Below, piece by piece: positions 12,144-24,630 of a stretch of 64,000 nucleotides of DNA (positions within the stretch are counted from its first letter, which is position 1; each line of letters starts with the position of its first letter). Source of the DNA: Artemisia argyi (Eukaryota > Streptophyta > Magnoliopsida > Asterales > Asteraceae); contig CM060680.1 in assembly GCA_030686995.1 (NCBI GenBank), positions 202,107,322 through 202,171,321 of the forward strand, written 5' to 3'. Under the pieces are notes generated by a model. The model had not been told where the DNA came from. It worked only from the letters and a program-made list of their open reading frames with translations, and ran no database searches. The translations under genes were made by a program, and so were the position numbers.

Positions 12144-13576
12144 ATGAAAGGAATTTGAAGCGGGCCGTTAATGATGAGACGTTAACTCTTCAAAAAGGTC
12201 AAAGCATTATGCAAGTTGTTTCTCTTAGAGGCAACAATCAAATCGAGGTATATCCATGTTTGTTCACACTTATGTTTGGTAAAATGAATGACTGTTCAAT
12301 TCTCATTTGATATTTTTGTATACAGGTGATTGACGCCAAAGGAGAAACAACCTTGGCAATTTTCCCAGCTAAATTTCAAAAAAGCATGTGGATAAAACGA
12401 GGTCTGAGTTGTACTTCAGCTGGCGTTACGTGTTTTAAGAATGAAACTTGCAATCATATGCACATTTTTGTTTGTTTGTATTGATATGTTGATAATAATA
12501 GGCTATACATTTTGGAATGATTTTGCAAGTAGTTTTCTTGTGGTTGATGATCAAGGGAGAGTGGAGGCTGTCGAGTCCGGAAGTAAAGTGGCTTGTGTTG
12601 TTCTTCAAGTTCTTTTCCATGACCAAGTCAGAGTCTTACAAAAGAGTCCAGAATGGTTAGTTTCTATATCATCCTACCAACTCGCGCTTAGTTTATTTAA
12701 TTTTTTTTTTCTTCTTTTGGCGGTAAAGAACTCGCGTTTAGTTTTCTTTGTTTGGATTTGCAGTATTTGTAATTTATAACTTGCTATAAGTAAACAAATA
12801 GAACTAAAGTGCCCATATACCAAAAGAAACTCATGTATTTGCAAGTTGTCTCATAGCTATGGTTATGCATAATTTGTCATTTTTAGTTACTCTCATTAGT
12901 CATTACTAACTTTCAATAAGGAATCTAAACTGAAAGTACAAAGGACTGCTGACTTATTGAGACATCATACATTCTGTTATAGTATTGAATTTTGGTGGAA
13001 ATGTTAATGGTCACCTTACATGATATGTAGATTAGAAAGTAGAATCATTCTAATCAAATATTTCTAAAAGCCTAAAACTATATACTGTTAATCGGCCAAG
13101 TACAAAAAGAAGTCAACTTGACATGAAATATTTAACTAAGCTTATTTGATGACCAGAAAGTACTCAACTAAACATGACAGCCACTGAAAATCAGCTACCC
13201 AACAACATATTTAAGATTTAGAAGGTGAGCAACTCAAATATTTCATGAAAATAGTATTCGAAACCAATATGCTTTACATCCGTAGAGGTCAATGAAACCG
13301 CCCATGCCGGGCCTAAAAGTTGGAATTGTTTTCACTTATCAGCTTGATCCTGTGGGGCCTTTTTCTGTAATGTAATGTCACACAAATAATATCAAAGGCT
13401 TGACCTATAATTCTGCTCATTAATGCAGGCCAGAAATCTTTAAATCAGCAGTAGTGGACACCTCCTCTAATGGGAACTCTCAGATGCCCCTTTCAACTGC
13501 AGTGGAAAACGAGGAGTCGGATTCTATGTTTAGTGATCTTAGGACTTTTGGATGGCTAATTTTGTTTTTACAATGA
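12144..13576 (+). pseudogene. EIF1AD: captured EIF1AD (eIF1A-domain RNA-binding protein) gene copy
   Basis: Four exon pieces (12144-12247, 12326-12401, 12529-12655, 13429-13576) read NLKRAVNDETLTLQ, then IDAKGETTLAIFPAKFQ, VVDDQGRVEAVESGSKVACV and PEIFKSAVVDTSS. This is the S1/OB-fold of EIF1AD, a small nuclear protein related to translation factor eIF1A. Introns are kept, so the copy came from genomic DNA. The start is damaged (bases lost after ATG at 12144), and the acceptor before exon 3 reads GCAA instead of an AG. The tail after exon 4 is out of family. A CT-rich leader with a GT donor at about 10890-11275 may be its old 5' UTR. It sits inside a Helitron. Confidence 0.85.
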
Positions 13577-13814
13577 TAAATACCCGAGTAAAACTCCAAG
13601 TTTTCATTTTAGCACTTATGGTGAAAATTGCAGTGTTTGAGTCATAGCATCTCTCTTTTAGCACTAGCTTTGAACAACTGAATATTTATGCTACATGAAT
13701 TGTTGTTCCATAACTTTTATCTGAACAAGTATCCATTCAATATTTCTGCAGATATCAAGGCGGAAACGATTATGAGAAGGTAGCTAAAGTGAATGTTTTT
13801 AGTTACAGGGAATT

Positions 13815-14275
13815 GTGAATCAGGTCTATCGGGTTCGGGTCCATCGGGTTGCGGGTTATCGGGTTGAGTATATCGGGTGACATGCTTATCTCAATATGCA
13901 ATTTACCTAATTTATTAACATGCTGTTTCGAATGACTTTACTTCAAAACTGGACCAACATGACGCTAAGCTTTATTTTGGCCAACATGGTACAATGGCAA
14001 TAGGCTAAACATTAACTTCAACGATCGACTCACATGCTAAATTGCTAATAATTCGTAGCCTCCAACGACAGTAAGCATTTGGCGCTAAAACAAAGTAATT
14101 CTAGAGTAGCTTGTGGATTAAATCCAAAATGCATCTAACATCAATTTAATAAACAAACAAAAGCATATAACATATCACGTATGACATTTTTCTCTTCATA
14201 TATAGTGAGCGCCTAGAATGCAAAATAAACTTAAAAGCCTTTATGTGTTATCAGGTTGAACCCGAACCCGGTAAC
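13815..14275. other. possible insertion with ATCGGGTT-type ends
   Basis: The left side has repeated atcgggtt / gggttcggg and the right side reads ttgaacccgaacccgg in inverse. This suggests a small hAT-like element inside the Helitron, directly before the helicase fragment. I see no target duplication. Confidence 0.3.
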
Positions 14276-14277
14276 AT

Positions 14278-14490
14278 TTGACTATCAATAATGCTCAAGG
14301 CCAAACAATTTCAAATGTGGGTGTGTATTTGCCCGATTATGTTTTCTCGCGTGGCCAGCTTTATGTTGTGTTGTCTAGAGGGATATCACGTAAAATTACA
14401 AAAGTATTAGTAGAACCAGTCAAAGAGGAGTCTACACCTCAAATGTCATGTACCAAGAAGTTTTACGCGACGAGTAACGTGCATTGTTAA
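14278..14490 (+). pseudogene. Helitron Pif1-like helicase, C-terminal fragment
   Basis: The frame reads TINNAQGQTISNVGVYLP, then FSRGQLYVVLSRGISRK. These are the late motifs of Pif1/RecD-type superfamily 1 helicases (the QGQT block and the GQLYVALSR block) found at the C terminus of plant Helitron Rep-helicase proteins, which unwind DNA during rolling-circle transposition. Only about 70 residues remain. The upstream Rep nuclease and Walker A/B motifs are missing, and no in-frame ATG precedes it. It ends about 240 bp before the Helitron 3' terminus, the usual place. Confidence 0.85.
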
Positions 14491-14754
14491 TCATATCTCA
14501 TAATTGAGTAATGTTTTATTTTAAGTTTCACTAAATATTTTTATATGTTCTTTGATACATGTTAAATTTTTTGGCTTGAGTTGAATTATCGAATGTTACA
14601 ATTGTTTGCAATTACATTTTGATCTTTTCACGTTCTATTTTGAAGGTTACACAAAACACGCGCCACAATATCACAAATCGTTAATTATCTGCCGCTAGAA
14701 ACTCCGTTGCTATGCACGGGTACTCGCCTAGTCAAACAAAACACACAAATCTTT

Positions 14755-14835
14755 CACCCATGTCACTGTTATTAGATTCTCGTTGATCCTTTCATATGTC
14801 TATCATATTTAATTAAGATTTTCACAGTTGGAGAA
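14755..14835. repeat. dispersed repeat, copy B (3' part)
   Basis: attctcgttgatc, tttcatatg and gattttcacagt match copy A at about 1290-1350. This is the continuation of 9960-10720 after the Helitron. Confidence 0.6.
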
Positions 14836-15410
14836 ACGATTGTGGCCTTGTGGGGTATTTAAAAACTAGTTGAAGGAGCTCGACAATAAAAGATCAAACA
14901 ACTATCTGATTATTTAAAGTTTTAAACATCACAATTTCATAATATTTTCTTGCTAATTTCATTCATTCAACTATAACTCTACAATTATATGCGATATTCG
15001 TACATTATAACAAAACACGTTCACGACACATCCTACATGAACCTATTTTCGACTCACCTGCATTTATCGGTACCGAACCATCTCAAACATGGGTAATAAA
15101 TTTCATATCGCGTCGTTACAAGTCAATTCTCGATGTATATAACACTATTAAAACCTATTTAAACTTGTATTTAAATAGGATATGAAAATGAACATGTTGA
15201 CCTTAAGGCATCCTCAAGATCACATGCAAAGCATTTTAGTCATGTTACAAGTTATCGTGTTGTGTTATTTATTCGCCCCTACAAAATTGGATCCCGTGGC
15301 TATAATTAGGTGTGACATTTCCATGTTTGGTACATTGTACCGTATTTATTTCCTTCAAATAATCATTTCCAATGTTGAATCACTTATAAAGACATAAATA
15401 ATTAATTAAA
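14836..15410. other. no gene recognised
   Basis: AT-rich sequence. The 71-aa frame at 15182-15397 has no recognisable domain. Confidence 0.45.
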
Positions 15411-15436
15411 TGATATATATATATATATATATATAT

Positions 15437-16814
<1,378 letters not shown>

Positions 16815-17729
16815 AAGGGTGCGTTTGGTTTGTAAATGGGTTAGAATCGGATTTGGATTTGAGAATGGTTTGAAAGAAATTGAGAAGGGGGAAAATGTAT
16901 AATTAATTAAATATATATACAATTAATAAATTAATATTAATTTAAAAATATTATTTGAAAATAGTGGAATAGTAGAAATAAATGAATTTGTGAGTTGGTG
17001 GTTAAATATGCGGCTATAAACAAACGAATTAGTCAAATGTGTCAGATTAGTACAAGTATGTTGGATATTTTAGTGTAATTGGATTAACTTGTTTGACCAA
17101 TTTCGTCATAATAAGACATCATTTAGGCTTGGACGTGCGGAGTGCACACCTATTTGAATTTATTATGATCTTAGGGGCGAAGCCCCTAAGGGACGGGGGT
17201 CCGGGGGCGGTAGCCCCGGGGCAGGGTCCAAGGGGCAGCGCCCGTGGCTGGGGTCGAGCTGGAAAACTACCCAAAAGTTCCTCAGAAAATCAAATTTTCG
17301 GAAATTGAGGGACTAAACTTGACAACTTGGAAAACTACCCAAAAGGCGGTTATTATAGCCCTAATCCCGTTTTTTGATAGATATACGTTTTCTTGGTCAT
17401 TCAGTTTTCTCTGGTTCATAAAAATCTCAAACAAAAACCATACAAAACATTCTCAATTTCTGAATTGTATCCGATTGAATAATTCGGGAGAACCACCGAA
17501 TTGATTCGATCTGAAAGTGTTCACACGCCTTTCAGAGATTCAAACATATTCGGTTGTGTTCCTTACTGTTATCCCCTACAAAGTATTTCATTAAAACCTC
17601 TCGTAGTAGCCTGGAATGAATTTTTGATTCAAATCTTTTAGTTTATTCCGAAAGTATTAAACCAAACTACAAATTCAAAGAATCATTTCATTCCAAGAAG
17701 TTAAAACCCGCAAAACAAACGGCCCCTAA
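16815..17729. mobile_element. possible hAT-like element with GGTGCGTTTGGTTTG ends
   Basis: The left end taagggtgcgtttggtttg faces a right end caaaacaaacggcccctaa in inverse. No 8-bp target duplication is visible, so the two ends may belong to different elements. The interior holds a GC-rich block (17160-17275) and a stretch that resembles an LTR fragment. Confidence 0.35.
17160..17275. repeat. GC-rich block with hairpins, possible LTR fragment
   Basis: A perfect 9-bp stem cttaggggc-gaa-gcccctaag (about 17170-17190) is followed by a run of gggtccgggggcgg / gccccggggc words. The surroundings are AT-rich. Similar GC-rich words occur in some plant LTRs, but the assignment is tentative. Confidence 0.5.
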
Positions 17730-17857
17730 TTCTAACTTATATAGTTTTCGAACAATGCATTTATCAATCAAATGGTCCCGTCTCGTAATGCAGTCAAACA
17801 TTGAGCATAAGCTAATTTGAATATTAGCTTTACATATCGTTTTTTAGCACTATTGTT

Positions 17858-17923
17858 AACTAATCAACATTATTAGTTATCAACAGTTTGAAAAAGAAAG
17901 TTCTTAATATGCAAACTCATAAG
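17858..17923 (+). repeat. 66-bp direct repeat, unit 1
   Basis: Identical to 18115-18180, base for base as far as I can read. The repeats are 257 bp apart, start to start. It contains tcaacattattagttatcaa. Confidence 0.92.
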
Positions 17924-18114
17924 AGAGTAAGTTTTCTTTTTCTTTTTTCAGTGATAAAAATATTCTCTTTTTCTTCTTAAACCATATGCTAACACTGTTA
18001 AGTCCTCCATAGCTGATTATATACTTATAATTAAGTTATAGAAATCGGAGGTCCCCCGAAAAATGATGGCCCTGTGCGGTTGTCCATGTCGCACATGTCC
18101 AAATCTGGCCATGA

Positions 18115-18180
18115 AACTAATCAACATTATTAGTTATCAACAGTTTGAAAAAGAAAGTTCTTAATATGCAAACTCATAAG
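18115..18180 (+). repeat. 66-bp direct repeat, unit 2
   Basis: Exact copy of 17858-17923. It is followed at once by the GGGCCGTTTAGTTG end of the next MITE. Confidence 0.92.
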
Positions 18181-18740
<560 letters not shown>

Positions 18741-19036
18741 AAGTTTTCTTTTCCATTTTCATAATTAATTTTAGTGTCAAAGTAGTATGCAATTATACAT
18801 ATTAATTCATCAAGCTAGATTATTTAAATTAAACCTAAATCAAATGCTAATAAAGATAGCTATTCTTAAAACTGAATATAGAGCTGTAAATGAAGATGGA
18901 GAAAGTGATTATAAAAAAGATTATTTTTATAAATTATATAGAAAAGAAAGCATTTAATTTTTAAATATTATTAAATATTATATTTTTATAATCTCTTATC
19001 AATTATGTTTACAAAACAAATATTATACTTTAAATA

Positions 19037-19340
19037 GGGAAAATTCTAAAAATAGGCATAAAATCAAATTTATGTCCACAAATAAGTCATGAATTCTAAA
19101 AATTCTAATTTTGGTCATGCTCGACCTGTGCGACTGCGCGACTCTAATAACATTGTGACACATGGCCTGACAAAAGGTACAAACGGGTGGAAGAGACAAA
19201 ATTTTGTCATGCCACATGTCACAATATTACTGGAGTCGTGCAGTCGCACAGGTCGAGCATGACCAAAATTGAAATTTTTAGAATTCTTGACTCCATTGCG
19301 GACACAAATTCAATTTTAAGCCTATTTTTGAAATTTTCCC
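19037..19340. mobile_element. near-palindromic MULE-type MITE
   Basis: Almost the whole 304 bp folds back: gggaaaattctaaaaatagg at the left is matched by an inverse at the right, and ggtcatgctcgacctgtgcg recurs in inverse. The flanks ctttaaata (19028-19036) and ttttaaata (19341-19349) form a 9-bp target duplication with one mismatch, as in Mutator-like elements. Confidence 0.8.
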
Positions 19341-19614
19341 TTTTAAATAACTTATTTTTATAAAATTAAAAAAAAAAAAAAAAAAAAAAGAAAAAAAAAA
19401 TCTAATCTTTAAACAATCTCATGTTATATAAGAAAATCTATCTACAATAGAACAGAAACCAATGTAACAAAATGACATTTTGACCCCTAATATTTTATTA
19501 TACTCGTCGCAGAGGCATCGTGGCCAATTGGCATTTTCGTCATCTTGCGATTATAAAATTTAGCGGGAATATTACCTTCCGCATAATTTAGTAGTGAAAA
19601 ATGATTTGGTTATA

Positions 19615-19615
<1 letters not shown>

Positions 19616-19669
<54 letters not shown>
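19616..19669. repeat. (TTA)n microsatellite
   Basis: About 18 uninterrupted TTA units. A poly-A tract lies upstream at about 19371-19389. Confidence 0.95.
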
Positions 19670-19670
<1 letters not shown>

Positions 19671-19896
19671 GTTTTTCAGGATTTTTTAATTTCTCAACAG
19701 AACTAAAGTTATTAATCATTTCGTCTTAAAATAATTATTCACCGATAAAAAGACACACAATTTAAGAAAATCATAATTATTATTGTTTTCACTTTTTTAC
19801 TTTTTGCAAAGTAACAATTTTACCTGTAACTAATTAATTAATATATTTTTTAAAATTTGTAATAATAATTTCATGTAATGGTAATATAGTAAACTC

Positions 19897-20501
19897 TAGG
19901 GGTGACAATCGAGTCGTGTCCGTGTTAACATATTCGGGTTCGCGGGTTGGCGGGTTGAAATAACCTCAACCCAAACACAACCCATTTATTAATCGTGTCA
20001 AGAAGCTCAACCCTAACCCAGACTTGCATAACACGTGTAACCCGTTTGTGACCCGTTTAAACCGTTTAAGTAAATAGGTCAAGTAGTGAATAAGATTGGT
20101 GGTTTGTTTATTTAATTAGCTTAAATGCAAAAATAATATAAGGATCTAAAATATGATAAAAATAACATACAAATAACTATACGACAATTTCAATGATATT
20201 TGAGTTATAAGTTATAAGCGTCAATTTCAATAAAATCTGAGTTATAATCATAAGAACATAACAAAATACATTTAATCCATATCCAACATTAAAACCAAGT
20301 TATATATTTTATTTTTAGAGACTTATATACTTAAACGGATTCACGTGTTGACCTGTTTAACACTTGCTCAACCCAAACACGACCCGTTTATTAAACGGGT
20401 TAGACGGGTTGACCTGTTTTTGACCCAAACCTGTTTATCTTCAACCCAAACCTGTTTAACTTCGTGTCGGGTTCGTGTCGTGTCGAGAATTGCCACCGCT
20501 A
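19897..20501. mobile_element. hAT-like element with AACCCGTTT subterminal repeats
   Basis: The ends taggggtgacaatcgagtc and tagcggtggcaattctcg (inverse, right) are hAT-like. Both subterminal zones are crowded with acccgttt / aaacgggt / ggttgacctg words. The centre is AT-rich and non-coding. An 8-bp target duplication is not convincing. Confidence 0.65.
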
Positions 20502-20830
20502 GACAAAACTCGATCAAATTTCTTTATCTAAATTTAGTAGTGCGCAATCATGGCACATCCGAGAAAAGAAACATGTAATATTAATTTGGAACGGATTTGG
20601 CGTGGGTGAACCTCAGTGACCACAAGAAGGTTGATTTTTTCCTCGATGAATCTAAACCCGACCTTCACTTTGTTATTCTTACCGTTTGATCATCCTAAAT
20701 GGAATTTGTTTTTGCTTATATAACGAGCTTATGGCTTATGTGATTTTCGGGTTATGTTTCAGAGGCTCAATTTTTGTGGCTTATTTGAAACTTTCAAACT
20801 TATATAAAGTTATCGTGACATGATAAGCTG

Positions 20831-21062
20831 AGTATGTTTGGCAAAAGTAACTTTCCATGAATTGGAGCTGGCGTTGGAAATGAAGATTATAAAAAAATAT
20901 TATTTTTATAAGCTACATAAATTAATATTTGGTTTTCAGAGATTATGGAATATTATTTTTGATATAATCTCTTATAAGTTCTATCTTCTAAATAAAAATT
21001 ATTTTTAAAATAACTTATTTTTTGAAAAAATAAGTGTAATCTTTCAACAATCTTGCATGCTA
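20831..21062 (+). mobile_element. GGSTATGTTTG MITE, copy 2 (3' end trimmed)
   Basis: The same family as 684-938, shown by the shared words gtatgtttggcaaaagtaac, ataagctacataaa and taagtgtaatc. Its last 11 bases are replaced by the start of the next copy, so two copies lie head to tail. Confidence 0.65.
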
Positions 21063-21063
21063 A

Positions 21064-21250
21064 GGGTATGTTTGACAAAAGTAACTGTCGGTGAAACTGG
21101 AGATGGCGCTAAAATTAGAGATTATAAAAAGAGGTTATTTTTATAAGCTACATAAAGTAAACTTTTGATTTTAAGACATTATAAAAATTATTTTTTGATA
21201 ATCTCTTATAATTTCTGTTTGCCAAACAAAAATTATTTTGTAAGTAGCTT
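21064..21250 (+). mobile_element. GGSTATGTTTG MITE, copy 3 (3' truncated)
   Basis: Starts gggtatgtttgacaaaagta and runs collinear with the other copies up to aagtagcttatt, then breaks off in an A-rich stretch. Its end is only about 70 bp upstream of the TATA box of the TORTIFOLIA1-like gene. Confidence 0.65.
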
Positions 21251-21318
21251 ATTAAAAAAAAATAAAAAAATAAAAAAGTTACCAAAAATAAGCAACATAT
21301 ATCCATTCCAATAAACAC

Positions 21319-21325
21319 TATATAA
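21319..21325 (+). promoter_or_regulatory. candidate TATA box of the TORTIFOLIA1-like gene
   Basis: ctatataaac lies about 140 bp before the ATG at 21460 and is followed by a CT-rich leader (ccatctcccctctctctccc), a common form of plant 5' UTR. Position and composition support it; no transcript data are available. Confidence 0.5.
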
Positions 21326-23509
21326 ACTTTCCAAATATATAAAATCAAAAACCATACAAATATATCCATTCCATCCCTCCCATCTCCCCTCTCTCTCCCA
21401 CCTTCCAAAAACCACCGTCCAACCACCGCCGGAAAACCCATTTCCGGCCACCGGAAAAAATGTCAAACCCAAATCCAGAGCCACCACACCACCAGCAAGA
21501 CCTAAAACAAAAAGTCCTAACATACATCTCCAAGCTCTCAGACAGAGACACCTTCCCCACAGCCTCATCCTCACTCGAACAAATAGCAGTCAACTTACCC
21601 GTTGACTCCATCCCCCAGTTCATCTCCCACCTCTCCTCCACTTCCCCTTCCGACAAATCACCCGTCCGGAAACAATGCCTCAAGCTCCTCTCTCTCCTAA
21701 CCATCACACACAGCAGCAGCATGACGTCACATGTCGTCACCAAGATCATGCACGCCATCGTGAAGCGGTTACGCGACGGGGAGTGCAACGGTGTACGGGA
21801 GGCCTGTGTTGAAGCCGTGAAAACCATAGTCAGGGAGGTTGTTGAGGAGTTTGTTACGGTTGTTGGGAAGTTGGTTGAGGTTGTTGGAGGGAAGACTGAG
21901 AGTGACGTGAATTCGGTGATCGGGGGCGCGATGTGTTTATCGGCTGCGGTGGATGAGGTTAATGCGGGTAGGGGGGTTCGGGATTCGGAGAGGGTTTATT
22001 TGATGAAGGTTTTGGCGCGGGTGATGAAGATGTTGAAAAGTGAGGGAGGGGGGAAGGGGAAAGGGAAAGGGGCGGGGGCGTTGTTGGGTGTGGTTGGGAG
22101 TGTGTGTGGGTGTGGGGTGGTGGGAGGAGGGAGTAACGGGGGGTTGTTGGGTGTTGTGGTGACGAGTTTGGTGGAGTTTTTGGGGAGTGAGGATTGGGCG
22201 GTGAGGAAAGGGGCGGTTGGGGCGTTGGGGAAGTTGGCGAGTGTGGAGAAGGGGAAGGGGAGTTTGGTGGAGTTTAAAGCTGGGTGTGTTTTGGTGTTGG
22301 AGAATAAACGGTTTGATAAGGTAGTTTGATAATTTTATTGGTTAATTAGATTTGCTCGATTTTGCTGACGTGGCGTGATTGAGAAATTTGCTTGTTTTGT
22401 CGATTTACATTCATGCCATATATGCCTAAAATACAAATTTTGAAATTTGAATGCATGATCTACAATGCAACTAAAACTTGTTTCGGATAAATATGACATT
22501 ATATGTTTATGCCGGGTAAATATGGAATTGACCCTTTATATAGAAGATGAATGTAGTTAAGTCAGCATGTATTTTGGCTTTAGAGAATAAACGATCCAAT
22601 GTAGTTAAGTCAGCGTGTAATTTGATGGTGATTGGTCAATCAGATTGTTCAATTCTGCTGATGTGGTGAAATTGAGCAATCTCATTGTTTCCCGATTTAC
22701 TTTCAAATTTGTTATACTTCAATTTTGGATGATTTTGTTAGAGGCCTAATGGAAATTTGGTTAATGAATGTAATAGGTGAAGGTAGTTCGAGAATCGATG
22801 AATCAAACATTAGACTTGTGGAAGGAGATTCCCGGGAGTTTAGATGAGGTTCCTGCATCGCCTCAGTTGAATGGGAATTCGTCGTCAAAAGGTAAGCAGT
22901 TTTTGTAAATTGCGATTAACTAATTGACTTATGGTAAGTTGGTGGCATATTAGTTAGTTAGTTAGTTAGTTGTTTGTCTTGTGCTTATGTGTTTGTATTA
23001 TGTTTCGTGAGAATAGAAAGTAGTTATGGTGGTTGTTTATCTGGTAAAAGGTTTAGGTGAGCTAAACTAAGATCACTTGACCAAACAAAATGTACACATA
23101 ACAAAAATGGAAGCAGATAAAATTAACTTAGGCGCTGATTGGGTATTCCTTCGAAAAGGTCTAATCATAAAAGTTGTGCAAGTAATATTATCAAACCATA
23201 TCAATGGGCATGTTACCAAGAAAGTGAACAAGCATTATCAAGCATGTATGACACATGACATCCATTTAATCATCATAAAGTGTCACTACTGACCGCCCAG
23301 CATCTACATTACTTATATCAAGAATCCAAAATCTCGCAATTTTAAAAATAAAACAATGACGGAACAACACCAAAGTTTCTATGTTCTATATTAATTATGT
23401 TCTTTAATATCTGAAAGACACGACTAGCCTGTTTTCCTATCAATTCTTTCACGTCTAGTCCCCCGTTTGATTCAGACATAGCTCAAGACTTATGGAGTTA
23501 TGGTGAGTG

Positions 23510-24630
23510 GTTAAAGCGTTTAGGTTACCTGAACTAAGATTATTTATACCCTGAGCTGGATGGAAAGCTGCCTTAAATGTTTCATATTAAAGAAAATAAT
23601 TAAAGTTGGAACATGAAACATTTTGTTTTGTTTCCTTTTTATGTTATTTTTATATAGTTTGGTGGTTTTGGATTCTTGGTATATGTTGGGTGGGAAATAG
23701 CGACATTTTATGATAATTAAATGAATAAATGGATGTCATGTGTATTATATTTATATGCTTTGATTTTGTTTGGTCACTTTCTTGATAACATGCCCATTGA
23801 TTTCCATGTTATAATAATTATGACTTTTTTTACATCTTTCATTTTTGGACCTCTAAATGAAGACCTAATTGACACAAGTTACATCTATATATAGTACTTG
23901 GTAATTGTTTATTGAATATGTTGCTGTTATCAGTTTGTATTATTTTTACATTTAGTATACGTTAAAAGTATTAGGTGAGCTAAAGTGCTAAACTAAGATT
24001 ATTCATACCTTCCATTTGAAAAGACTAGAACGGTACCCGCGCAATGCGGCGGCGGGTACCTGTGACTATATTTTGCGTTATTCGGTTATTAGGTTACACA
24101 GTAGTTGTCTTTATGCTTTATAAGTAGAGATGGTTAAGTCAAATAATTTTAGTTTGAAGAACCAACCTACTTCCTGACAAACTTCCTAACCAACGTGCTA
24201 CCTAACAAATTAATTTTGAAATCTTTCCATAAAAATCAAGTAAAAGTCTGAATTTTAAGCCTTTCTAATTATAGAATAGTCCCAAATGCATTATATAGTA
24301 GTATAGATTATTCATACCCTGAGCGGGAGGAAAAGCTGGCTTATTGTGCTCTTTAAAGACTAAACTAAAATAACAATATATAATTGTGTTTTTAGACTCT
24401 TGGTATATCTTCAGCGGGCAATGGTGACACTTGAAGATGATTGAATTGGGTCATGGTGTGTTTCATTCTTGATAGTGCCTGCCCACTTTCTTCATAGTAT
24501 GTATGTTGATTTATTTTAGAAATGTTGGCTGTGCAACATCATACATATATGGACCTTTATAAAGGAAGACCTAGTCAGCACCTAATTTATTTCATTTTTA
24601 TGGTGCTTGTTAACTATTAGAAATCTAATT
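23510..24630. repeat. diverged tandem duplication inside TORTIFOLIA1-like intron 2
   Basis: Two units (about 23510-23960 and 23975-24630) share in order aactaagattatt.ataccctgagc, gaaagctg/aaaagctgg, actcttggtatat-like, cccattgat-like and gaagacctaatt/gaagacctagtc blocks. The second unit is lengthened by a Helitron. A weaker third trace lies at about 23046. Confidence 0.6.
24025..24307 (-). mobile_element. small non-autonomous Helitron (reverse)
   Basis: Read on the minus strand it starts TCTATACTACTATATAATGC after A and ends in CTAG before T. A GC-rich hairpin (cccgc...gcggg words around 24037-24056) lies just inside that end. Its 5' 60 bp nearly match the element at 9498-9717. It lies in intron 2 of the TORTIFOLIA1-like gene, with attattcatacc on both sides. 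Confidence 0.82.

Larger units (their letters stand above)
10738..14731 (+). mobile_element. decayed Helitron with captured EIF1AD gene
   Basis: The 3' end is clear: CTAG at 14728-14731 followed by T, with a short hairpin ccgt/acgg (14704-14719) just upstream. A Pif1-helicase C-terminal fragment on the same strand lies 240 bp inside. The 5' end is inferred from where dispersed repeat copy B is interrupted (about 10720-10740); TC follows an A at 10738 but the exact base is uncertain. No Rep domain remains. An intron-bearing EIF1AD copy occupies the middle. Confidence 0.65.

Noticed and set aside
17858..18180. CRISPR-like repeat-spacer pattern
   Set aside because: Only two units in plant nuclear DNA; a simple local duplication.
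21345..21827. 160-aa minus-strand frame
   Set aside because: Antisense shadow of exon 1 of the TORTIFOLIA1-like gene, caused by its GC-rich codons.
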